Shown here in pieces: positions 1-6,923 of a stretch of 64,000 bases of DNA. The DNA lies in assembly GCF_000146325.1 (NCBI RefSeq), contig NZ_GL397067.1, positions 437,747 through 501,746 of the forward strand. The letters run 5' to 3'. The notes below the pieces were generated by a model. It was not told the origin of the DNA. It did not search any database and saw only the letters and a list, made by a program, of their open reading frames with translations. The stretch is from Pediococcus acidilactici DSM 20284. Its GTDB lineage: Bacteria; Bacillota; Bacilli; Lactobacillales; Lactobacillaceae. The stretch's first letter is position 1. Every line of letters begins with the position of its first letter. The translations under genes were made by a program, and so were the position numbers.

Positions 1-274
1 AAATAATAACCATGCTCAACTAGTAAAGTTACTACAAACAAAAACCAAAAATTCATCATTACATACTTTGCTTAAAACCTTTAATGCCAGAGCTAAATCT
101 ATTATTAACGCTATGCGTTCGCCATTATCCAACGGACGAATCGAAGGAGTTATTCGTAAAATCAAGCAAATTAATCGCACAGCCTACGGCTACCGAAATT
201 GGCAACATCTAAGAGATCGCGTCTTTATTGAATTTTCACTCAAAACTAAAAAAAGGAAACCAATTCGTCGCTAA
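1..274 (+). CDS. ISL3-family transposase, C-terminal part (cut by window edge)
   Basis: The reading frame is open from base 2 to the stop at 274, so about 90 C-terminal residues are visible and the N-terminus lies outside the window. The segment SNGRIEGVIRKIKQINRTAYG followed by YRNWQHLRDR is the typical C-terminal signature of ISL3 (IS1165-like) DDE transposases, which move the element by cut-and-paste and make 8-bp target duplications. A terminal inverted repeat follows at about 299-324. Whether the copy is intact cannot be judged because its left end is not present. Family recognised from memory of the C-terminal motif. Confidence 0.85.
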   Translation, partial: NNNHAQLVKLLQTKTKNSSLHTLLKTFNARAKSIINAMRSPLSNGRIEGVIRKIKQINRTAYGYRNWQHLRDRVFIEFSLKTKKRKPIRR

Positions 275-290
275 ACGAAATGATTTCCTT
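247..290. repeat. Terminator-like hairpin repeat, copy 1 of 3
   Basis: A GGAAACCA / TGATTTCC stem with an inner TCGTC..GACGA-like stem overlaps the last transposase codons. Near-identical sequence occurs at 9441-9482 and 12012-12052. On the minus strand it ends in a run of T, as an intrinsic terminator would; here the run is seven T. Sequence sharing between an IS end and two chromosomal intergenic sites is seen directly; the functional role is inferred. Confidence 0.6.
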
Positions 291-298
291 AACAGCTT

Positions 299-324
299 CT
301 ATCCACACTTGATGACAGAGAGCC
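299..324 (-). repeat. Terminal inverted repeat of the ISL3 element
   Basis: Read on the minus strand this begins GGCTCTCTGTCATCAAGTG, matching the GGCTCT start usual for ISL3-family termini. It lies 25 bases after the transposase stop, as expected for the right end of the element. The bases beyond it, about 337-375 (AAAAGTTAGACC...), may be a scrap of another IS end but are too short to assign. Confidence 0.6.
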
Positions 325-526
325 AAAAATATAGCGATCCTCAAAAGTTAGACCAGGAGTCTAGCTAATGCGAGTTGCCATATAAAATCGTTGTCTTTTA
401 GTTTGTCTAATATTTTAAAAACTATACTCTAATTAAAATAATTCATTATTTAACTGGGGTTGGTTCGGTCCATACCCAGTTAGATATTCGCTTATTAAGC
501 TACCACTTTCCATTTACTTGAATCAA

Positions 527-664
527 TTAATCTTGATGACGAACGCTTTCTTTATTATGAACAATTTCTTCATTATCATTCGAGCCTTCCAAAACAACAA
601 AACTATAAGATATGCATTTTGCTGCGTTACCATCAATTTTGAAAATAAAAATATCAAGATTCAT
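527..664 (-). CDS. Small ORF of unknown function, possibly a truncated gene
   Basis: An ATG at 664 opens a 45-codon frame (MNLDIFIFKIDGNAAK at the start) that ends with TAA at 527. Its ATG overlaps the end of the upstream broken gene (stop 654-656), the arrangement seen for translationally coupled genes. I do not recognise a family. The protein is acidic at its C-terminus and has no clear membrane segment. Beyond its stop come a short hairpin (451-479) and IS debris, so the frame may be the N-terminal stump of a longer protein cut by a mobile element. Confidence 0.4.
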   Translation of the reverse strand: MNLDIFIFKIDGNAAKCISYSFVVLEGSNDNEEIVHNKESVRHQD

Positions 665-1215
665 TATGCAATTTTTCCAACTGAAGTCTAACTTCATTTT
701 TTAATTTACTAAACTCACATTCTGTCATCAAATTATCACGCTTAAATCCCACATATTCTCTAATTCCTTATAAATATTTTTCAGATAATCATATTTTTCA
801 GTATAAATTTTTGAACCATCCACACCCACTTCAAAAGGAGATTCAAAAACAAATGTATTTTGGATCTCCTGGCAAGCATTTAGAAAAATCAATGTATATT
901 CAATAACTCTGATATATTTAAATTGGACTGGGCTATTAATATATGTAATTTCCTTATCTCTAAGATAGGCTAACCCTTCTGCAGGTATCCCTATAGAATT
1001 TATTGTCTGTCTGTATTCTATACTATCAACATACTCTTTTTTATCATATTTTTGAATTTAACATAGTTTATATAGTGCCAATACCAATTAATAATTGGTA
1101 TAAACAAAGCCGTTAAAATAAAGCGCAAACACTTTATAAAAAAATCAATGTTTTCTTTTGTTATTACTTTTGAACTTATTTCTACAACAACTTGAATCAT
1201 ATAATTGGTTTCCAA
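654..1215 (-). pseudogene. Frameshifted gene for a membrane-anchored protein of unknown function
   Basis: The intact frame 1215-1018 gives 65 residues with one hydrophobic segment (about residues 28-48, ending IINWYWHYINYV). At a six-T run (1037-1042; six A on the coding strand) the coding signal moves to another frame and continues for roughly 85 residues (for example EGLAYLRDKEITYINSPVQF). A second shift near 745-770 leads into ..REYVGFKRDNLMTECEFS and a stop at 654-656. Joined, the product would be about 185 residues: one N-terminal membrane segment and a soluble C-terminal part. The start overlaps the end of the upstream 156-residue gene by 19 bases, so this was the second gene of an operon. 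No family recognised. Two shifts make a real pseudogene more likely than a single sequencing error. Confidence 0.6.
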
Positions 1216-1667
1216 TCGTCTGTAAATAACTGTTGAACCGTATTATCTTCTAAATTTATTGGGGATTCTCTTATGTCATCAAGTTCAAAATCTACCCATT
1301 CAATGCAATAAGAAATATCATATTTTTCATTTTCAGGCATTCTATTAATTGCACCGATTAAATAATAATGTTTTGTACTGCTAATAAGATTATCGTCCGT
1401 AACATTACAGACAATACCTACCACTTTTTTTAAGGAATTTGCATAGTCAACAATATACCCTTTGGTTAAAGTTCCAGAAACACCAACTATATTAGCAATT
1501 TCTTTTTCAGATATATATAATTTATCTTTTCCCAATAAGTTACGTTTATTAAACAATTCAATAAATAAACTCAATTGTTTTTTTGCTGTTTCAAGTTCAT
1601 CTATTAAACCATGAACAGTAAAAAAACAATCTTTTGAGTCATTATACATGCTTTGTATATATTTCAT
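1197..1667 (-). CDS. Hypothetical protein, possible helix-turn-helix segment
   Basis: A 156-residue frame with ATG at 1667 preceded by GGAGAG at good spacing. There is no membrane segment or signal peptide. Residues about 51-68 (YISEKEIANIVGVSGTLT) resemble a helix-turn-helix (EIA..VGVS), so DNA binding is possible but not established. The C-terminal third is strongly acidic. It is the first gene of a minus-strand cassette whose next member (654-1215) is broken and whose last small ORF (527-664) abuts mobile-element remnants. AT-rich and unlike the housekeeping genes to the right, it looks acquired. Function unknown. Confidence 0.6.
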   Translation of the reverse strand: MKYIQSMYNDSKDCFFTVHGLIDELETAKKQLSLFIELFNKRNLLGKDKLYISEKEIANIVGVSGTLTKGYIVDYANSLKKVVGIVCNVTDDNLISSTKHYYLIGAINRMPENEKYDISYCIEWVDFELDDIRESPINLEDNTVQQLFTDDWKPII

Positions 1668-2020
1668 AAAATTCTCTCCATAGTTATTACATATTAAATA
1701 ACAAAAACTGACTTAACTAAACAAAAAAATTTCGAGCCAGTTCCGAATATATCTAGGTTTTAACAACAATTTATCAACCATTTTTTCTGATAATAATTAG
1801 ATGTGTTTATAACCGAAAATATGATAAATGAACATTAATTTAACACATGATTCCTTTTAAATAAATGCTTAATAGCCCACACCTCATACAGTAATACTTT
1901 AGGGCGTATACACTTGTTAATTATATGTTTATATTTAAAATGATTCTACTAAGAAAGCACCATATCCATTAATATGCAATATATCCTCAACAAAATTTTA
2001 ACTTTTTATCATGAATTATA
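1668..2020. other. AT-rich intergenic stretch without gene
   Basis: No convincing ORF, repeat or strong terminator was found here. It separates the unknown cassette (starts at 1667) from the stop of the HEPN-like gene at 2021, both on the minus strand. The first gene's promoter should lie here, but no clear -35/-10 pair stands out in such AT-rich sequence. Confidence 0.5.
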
Positions 2021-3436
2021 TTACCTGTTAATTAAATCTGAAAATGTAGTGGCACTTATTTTTTTTGCAAAAGAAATATTTGAGTTGTTTTTCAAGTAAT
2101 TCAATATTTCTTTTGCTCTATCATTTAAAGTCGAACTATCAATGACACTTAATAATTCACCAAAATTTTTATTGGTATTATTGCTATCTAGTTCATTAAT
2201 GACAATTGGATCTTTTAAGATAAAAAACAGTTTCATTATTTGTGCACCGCTTAATAGTTTGAAAAATTCATCATAATAACTAATTGCACTTGGTGAAACA
2301 CCGCCACAATATTCAACGTGACTTTTCCCAATTCTGCAAAGTAAAATATTCCTAATTAAGTTTTCTTCTCGTCCTAAAGGTATATCTTCCGATGTTTTAA
2401 TATACTTCATAATATTTCTAATAATTGGAGTTTCAAATTTGAAATTATCCCATCCATTATGAGCATTCATTAAATCATCTGATAAAATTGTAAGCTCTAA
2501 ACTTTTCCTGGAATCAGGTTTGAATCTAAATCCGTCACATTTCTCAAAGAAAGTTTCAGCAAGCGCTTTCTTCTCTTCTTCAAGATTCACTATAAATCCT
2601 TCCAATTTAACTCCTAAATCATATTTATACTCTTCCTTTGCCGCACACCAAATAGCAGGGGCAATAGCCAAAATATTTTCTTTAACGACTTTTTCTATTT
2701 TTACGTCAGTGAACATTCCAAAAATAGTTTTTAATATATTGCCGCATAACATTGATGAGAGATTATTGATTGATTCTTTTATTGTTACAATATCACTTTG
2801 TATAAACGATGACTTTTTTGCTCGCAGGTTAGAAATGAATTTTTTAACTTCAAGTGCTCCAGCAGATGGTTCTACGGATATAACCTCTACAGTACAAGTT
2901 TGTAACCATCCTAGTAATTCAAATGGTTGAATCTGTCCATTATTTGGATGTGCACTACTTATATTGTTACGCATATTTAAAATATGAACCAGTTTCTGGT
3001 AAACAATATCTGTTATTATTTCTAATTTTACGCATGTATCTAATAAAACTCGATCTTTTATATTTTTAAGGTCATTTTCATCATTATACTGGTCTCTAAG
3101 GTTATCACCTATAGCTGAATCAAAAAAAATATCAATACCGTATAAGCATATCTTATTATGTAAGTTAGTAACCACTTCATTCCATAAATCATTTAAGGCC
3201 GAATCAAACCTTCCAATTGCAACACTCGAAATAAATTTTGATAAATAATTAGCTTTATTTCTAACTTCAGGGGGAATACGCTCAATAATTGTTGGTAGAC
3301 TTACTGAAATCTGATTCCGTTCATCTCTAGATGCCAAAATCCTTTCGGCAGGTAATCCCAAATTTTTTAGATAATTTTCAAAATCACTATTTGCTACTAA
3401 AGACATCTCAGATTTTTCACCTGAATTATTTTGCAT
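2021..3436 (-). CDS. HEPN-like domain protein, putative defence/abortive-infection factor
   Basis: A 471-residue soluble protein with no signal peptide or membrane segments. Residues 156-163 read RNNISSAH, preceded by a helix (YQKLVHILNM). This fits the R-polar-X4-6-H signature of HEPN ribonuclease domains, common in toxins and abortive-infection proteins. The likely HEPN region is about residues 75-185; the C-terminal 280 residues are mostly helical and unrecognised. It stands alone between the ISL3/cassette region and a type I toxin module, in AT-rich island DNA. Start: ATG at 3436 with GGAGA about 11 bases upstream; an internal Met at 11 is an alternative. What is seen is the motif; RNase activity and defence role are inference. 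Confidence 0.5.
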   Translation of the reverse strand: MQNNSGEKSEMSLVANSDFENYLKNLGLPAERILASRDERNQISVSLPTIIERIPPEVRNKANYLSKFISSVAIGRFDSALNDLWNEVVTNLHNKICLYGIDIFFDSAIGDNLRDQYNDENDLKNIKDRVLLDTCVKLEIITDIVYQKLVHILNMRNNISSAHPNNGQIQPFELLGWLQTCTVEVISVEPSAGALEVKKFISNLRAKKSSFIQSDIVTIKESINNLSSMLCGNILKTIFGMFTDVKIEKVVKENILAIAPAIWCAAKEEYKYDLGVKLEGFIVNLEEEKKALAETFFEKCDGFRFKPDSRKSLELTILSDDLMNAHNGWDNFKFETPIIRNIMKYIKTSEDIPLGREENLIRNILLCRIGKSHVEYCGGVSPSAISYYDEFFKLLSGAQIMKLFFILKDPIVINELDSNNTNKNFGELLSVIDSSTLNDRAKEILNYLKNNSNISFAKKISATTFSDLINR

Positions 3437-3723
3437 TTTACCATCGTCTCCAATCTTATTTGTACAATAACCTATAATTACATTCTAATCATATCAAATA
3501 TGTTTTATAATTTTCACAAAATTATCTTATATAAATCTAAATTTCGTCTATCATATAATAATATTGGTAATCATAAGATTAACATCCTATTTCCACGATC
3601 CACGTTTTATTCGGTGATATACATTTGCAATACTAAGGCACCATAAACGATATAATTACCAAACCTATTATAATATATACGTTCAATTTCAAATCCCTCG
3701 CATTAATTTTCCTAGTTTAGTGT

Positions 3724-3815
3724 TATAATATTCTGTATAAAAAGAGGGCGGTTGCAGCGCCCTCCCTACGTTCTATGCTTTTGAGTTGGGCTAACCTTGA
3801 TGGTTAGTCTTTTTT
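3724..3815 (+). ncRNA. Antisense antitoxin RNA of a type I toxin-antitoxin module (putative)
   Basis: A perfect TATAAT at 3724-3729 predicts a start near 3736; the -35 is weak. The predicted RNA of about 80 nt ends at an intrinsic terminator, GGCTAACC..GGTTAGTC (3789-3809) followed by six T. It is fully antisense to the 3' end of the toxin mRNA on the minus strand, including the toxin stop codon, and contains the toxin terminator's hairpin near its 5' end. Convergent 3'-overlapping RNAs with two opposed terminators are the layout of txpA/ratA-type modules. No expression data. Confidence 0.5.
3738..3764 (-). terminator. Intrinsic terminator of the toxin mRNA
   Basis: A perfect 7-bp stem GAGGGCG / CGCCCTC with a 7-base loop, followed on the minus strand by TTTTT. 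It lies within the predicted antisense RNA, so the same bases form part of the antitoxin's 5' structure. Confidence 0.7.
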
Positions 3816-3889
3816 AGTATCTCACAAACCTTAGCCAAATTTAACACTGCTATGGATAAACCTATCAGATTCAACACAAAAGAATCCAA
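3791..3889 (-). CDS. Small hydrophobic toxin, TxpA/holin-like type I toxin (putative)
   Basis: A 32-residue frame: a short N-terminus, a hydrophobic stretch (about residues 4-20, VLNLIGLSIAVLNLAKV) and a lysine-bearing tail ending KKTNHQG. Starts at TTG 3889 with AGAGG about 7 bases upstream. A possible promoter is TTGTTT (3947-3952) and TATTAA (3924-3929) with 17-bp spacing. The mRNA would end at a strong minus-strand terminator, GAGGGCG/CGCCCTC (3744-3764) then five T. Size, single membrane helix and basic tail match the small holin-like toxins of Firmicutes type I modules. The TTG start means a decayed copy cannot be excluded. Confidence 0.5.
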   Translation of the reverse strand: MDSFVLNLIGLSIAVLNLAKVCEILKKTNHQG

Positions 3890-4055
3890 CTTTCAGCCTC
3901 TATGAATTATTTAATAACTTCACTTAATATCTTAAGCCTTACGTCGAAACAACTCTTAATCTCTCCCAATAATAAATCAAATCATTTTTAATCCTCATTT
4001 AACTAGGATATCCTTGTAATACATAGTAAAGCTATCTTAAAAGAAGGCGGAATTG

Positions 4056-4426
4056 ATGCGACTTTGGCACGAAGATTTGATTGAAAAACTCCCCCGAGCT
4101 CAACTCCTAGATCAACATCGAGAAATTACAGCATTACGTGGTAAAGGTTGGGGTAAAAAACATGCAACCGTTGACTATGTTTTCCCACACTCGCCATATA
4201 AATTATATCAATTTCATATGTTAGTCATGTAGTCATGAACGAAATGAAAAGACGTGGTTATCAACCAAACCTGAACTGGTTCAACCCAACCTACCGCGGA
4301 TTAAACTGCCCACCTTATCTAAGTTTACCAACTTGCCCATTAACTCACCCAATTTATCCTGAACATGATTTTGATTATTTGGCAGAGCGTCTAACCAATT
4401 TGCGTGCAAAAGATATTGATATTTAA
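4056..4426 (+). pseudogene. Pyrimidine-dimer DNA glycosylase (TIGR02328-like), broken by an 8-bp duplication
   Basis: ATG 4056 starts MRLWHEDLIEKLPRAQLL, nearly the same as the intact gene at 45124-45492. The frame stops at TAG 4230 after 58 residues. TAGTCATG is present twice in tandem (4222-4229 and 4230-4237); removing one copy restores the frame through NEMKRRGYQPNLNW to the normal end at 4426. The rest of the gene is undamaged, so the break is recent. The family is annotated as T4 endonuclease V-like pyrimidine-dimer glycosylase that starts repair of UV lesions. RBS: AAGGCGG upstream of the ATG. ISL3 elements make 8-bp target duplications, so the repeat could be an excision footprint (inference). 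Confidence 0.85.
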
Positions 4427-4463
4427 ATTCTAAATTTTAGTCAATTACGCATAATGCTTTTGT

Positions 4464-4765
4464 TTATTCTCTATCAAGTTTGACAATTAATCGTATTGTA
4501 TTTTGAACTTCTTCTATTAAATCTGTAGGTAGTCGCTCCTCAAATTGCCAATTTCTGTGGACATAATCAAAAGACTTTAATTGTTCAATATAAATGGTCC
4601 CCTCTACCTTAGTTCTCTTATCCAAATGAACATGCAGTGGATAATCTTTTCCATTGAATTTCCCATGTGATATAGGTACCACCCATACAAAGGGAAAAGT
4701 AGCCATTAACTGGTTATTACTAACAATTGGTCTTTTTTATAAAAAAGCAAAATTGGTATATACCT
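4464..4765 (-). pseudogene. mazF/pemK-like mRNA interferase toxin, remnant
   Basis: The frame 4706-4464 gives 80 residues ending NTIRLIVKLDRE, with FVWVVPISHG and HVHLDKRT, the core and C-terminal part of MazF/PemK endoribonucleases. Translating past the ATG gives KRPIVSNNQLM, the normal MazF interior, but a stop lies just upstream at about 4733-4735. Further upstream, YTNFA-like coding is visible in the same frame but separated by stops. A full toxin is about 110 residues, so the N-terminus is destroyed. No mazE-like antitoxin gene is seen upstream. Probably inactive. Confidence 0.7.
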
Positions 4766-4937
4766 ATAATCGACTTTTGAAAGCGCCGTTTTGATAAAAA
4801 ATTACATATTTGAATTTACCGTGGTCTAAAGGGCTAAATTTTTTTAAAAAAATATTGGTTACAACCTCCGTAGACCGCTTTTTTGGACAGCAACTAAATC
4901 TTCGTATCGCTACTCTCTATCTATTGTTTGCTCAATA

Positions 4938-5060
4938 TCAACTATTTCCAGTAGCCCATTGCACATTCACTGCCCTTATTTCTGGCTTTCCGCCCGCTCG
5001 ATTAAAGGCCTGTTCCATATTTTCTGTTATCAGTACCACAAATATTACCGGTACTTTTCC
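4938..5060 (-). pseudogene. ribH: ribH (lumazine synthase) C-terminal remnant
   Basis: A 40-residue open stretch without start codon reads GKVPVIFVVLITENMEQAF then NRAGGKPEIRAVNVQW. It aligns well with the C-terminal lumazine synthase motif ([21 protein letters not shown].K). A stop lies immediately upstream in frame; the preceding DNA still resembles the CNEVSKG region in another frame. No other riboflavin gene is visible nearby. A dead relic. Recognition rests on about 20 matching residues. Confidence 0.55.
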
Positions 5061-5227
5061 TTATTTGTATTTATATTCGTTACATTTACCAACCGAATTA
5101 GTCTAGCATTGTTTAGGAAATGTAAATGAACAACTTAAATGTAAAGTTGGGCAGTGCCTACAAATATTTGTCCATTATGGCTAGAAATCATTCTAAAATT
5201 TAATTTACTATTCGAAATAACACTAAA

Positions 5228-5253
5228 TAAAAAAGCCCTATATAAAGGGCTTC
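5228..5253 (-). terminator. Intrinsic terminator after nox
   Basis: On the minus strand AAGCCCT (ttatat) AGGGCTT is followed by TTTTATTT, 68 bases past the nox stop. Confidence 0.8.
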
Positions 5254-5320
5254 CTGCTAATTAGACTTACTATTTTATCCTTTTTAAAAGCACTAATATA
5301 ATCGGAGAAACAACCTATCT

Positions 5321-6691
5321 TTAGAAACGTGCATAACCTAAAGCATGTTGCGCAGCCAAATTAATTAAACTCCATTGCCGGTCGTAACCAGGTTGGAAGA
5401 AGAAGTCAGCTTCGGCTAAATCTTCAAGCGTCAAACGATGCTCTACCGCTAATGCCAAAACATTTCCTTGAGCAGTCAAATCGCATGTTGAAAGGACTGC
5501 TCCACCTAAAACAATGTGGGTATGGGGGTCAAACGTGATATCAACATCCACGCGAACATTTCCCTCTGACTCGGGAACGTATGCCGGTCGGATGTGGTCA
5601 ACATAGTGTGAATTAACAATTTCAACATTGGAGCGTTCTGCAGTAAACTCATTTACACCCGTAGAAGCAAAGTGTTCGTCAAATACATGTAGCGCTGATG
5701 AACCAACTACGCCTTTAAAGATTTGGGTTGGTTTCTTCTCGAAAATATGATTTACAACGTATTGGGCTTCACGCCGGGCAGTTGTAGCTAAAGCAATTGG
5801 AGATGGCTTTCCAGCCGGGATAGATAGCGGTAAGATAGCATCTCCGACAGCAAATACGTCGGGCACGTTAGTTCTCAAGTAGCCATCCACATTGATGAAT
5901 CCGCGATCAGTTAGATCCACTACGCCTTCGAGCCATTCTGTATTAGGTTGTACACCGGCAGCTTGAATTACAAGATCTGCAGGGTAACTGCCCTTTTTGG
6001 TTTCCACACTGGCAACTTTTCCGTCGCCCTTAAATGCGGTAATGCTCTGGCTCATTTCTACTTGAACACCGTTGTCAGTCAAGGTTTTATCAATAATTTC
6101 AGTCATTTCAGGGTTGAGATAATTGCCGAGGGGGCGATCGATGAAATCAAATAAAGTGACGTGTTTACCTTTCTTAGCAAATACCTCAGCCGCTTCAATC
6201 CCGATGTATCCTGAACCAACCACCGCGACATTTTTAATACTATCATCAGTTAACGCTGCCTTAATCTTTGTAGCCCAGTCGTAACCACGCATTAAATATA
6301 CATTTTCAAGGTCTGTACCTGGGACTGGCAAATTTTTAGGTGTTACTCCCGAACTAAGAATCAATTTATCGTAAGCAACTTGTTCTTCTGTACCTTCTTT
6401 TAAATCCTTAACGGTTACCTGTTTTTGGTCAACATCAATTGCTGTAACTTGGTGATTGTTATAAATCTTTCCGCCTTTGGAAGTGATGTCTTCTGGTCGG
6501 AAATTCCTTACGTCATTAACATCTGTAACTTGGTCTTCTAAGTAAAGTTGCATCCCACAGGACATGAACGATACGAAATCGCCCATTTCATAAATCGTAA
6601 CATCAACGTTATCGTATTTATCCAACAATTCAATTGCTGACTCATGTCCGCCATGTGAAGCCCCAACAATAATAACTTTTGCTTTATCCAT
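5321..6691 (-). CDS. nox: NADH oxidase (water-forming), Nox
   Basis: A 456-residue flavoprotein of the CoA-disulfide reductase / NADH peroxidase / NADH oxidase family. It reduces O2 to water with NADH and so regenerates NAD in the cytosol. Visible: N-terminal FAD fold (VIIVGASHGGHESA, 6-19), redox-active cysteine in SFMSCGMQLY (Cys45), NAD fold (VAVVGSGYIGIEAAE, 155-169), second FAD contact VFAVGDA (279-285), and a full C-terminal dimerisation domain. Length is normal. Start ATG 6691 follows GGGGGAT. Single gene with its own terminator at 5228-5253. NADH peroxidase or CoA-disulfide reductase are close alternatives; Nox is favoured by overall likeness to lactobacillar oxidases. Confidence 0.9.
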   Translation of the reverse strand: MDKAKVIIVGASHGGHESAIELLDKYDNVDVTIYEMGDFVSFMSCGMQLYLEDQVTDVNDVRNFRPEDITSKGGKIYNNHQVTAIDVDQKQVTVKDLKEGTEEQVAYDKLILSSGVTPKNLPVPGTDLENVYLMRGYDWATKIKAALTDDSIKNVAVVGSGYIGIEAAEVFAKKGKHVTLFDFIDRPLGNYLNPEMTEIIDKTLTDNGVQVEMSQSITAFKGDGKVASVETKKGSYPADLVIQAAGVQPNTEWLEGVVDLTDRGFINVDGYLRTNVPDVFAVGDAILPLSIPAGKPSPIALATTARREAQYVVNHIFEKKPTQIFKGVVGSSALHVFDEHFASTGVNEFTAERSNVEIVNSHYVDHIRPAYVPESEGNVRVDVDITFDPHTHIVLGGAVLSTCDLTAQGNVLALAVEHRLTLEDLAEADFFFQPGYDRQWSLINLAAQHALGYARF

Positions 6692-6923
6692 CTATAATAT
6701 CCCCCTATTCATAATATTACAGCTATAGTCTAACTCTTTTTGTAAATCGCTTACAAATAAAACGACCATAATTTTACAAAAACTATACTTTATTGCATTA
6801 AATGTATTTGTTTAATCAAAATTATTAAGTACTTAACGTTAGATAAGTTAGAGCTAAAACGGAATTTGTTATTCAGTATAGTTTGTATCAGAACTTCAAA
6901 CATCTTTTTTACGCTTTTAATAA

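Noticed and set aside
337-375. AAAAGTTAGACC... as an IS3-family end
   Set aside because: Too short, and no partner repeat or transposase nearby.
451-479. AACTGGG..CCCAGTT hairpin as a terminator of the small cassette
   Set aside because: Stem present but no T run on either strand.
2520-2930. 136-codon frame antisense to the HEPN-like gene
   Set aside because: It mirrors the coding strand, has no ribosome site and no family likeness.
3431-3646. 71-codon frame in the gap right of the HEPN gene
   Set aside because: Low-complexity AT-rich translation with no RBS; no support.
4810-5106. 98-codon plus-strand frame
   Set aside because: It is antisense to the ribH relic and gives no recognisable protein.
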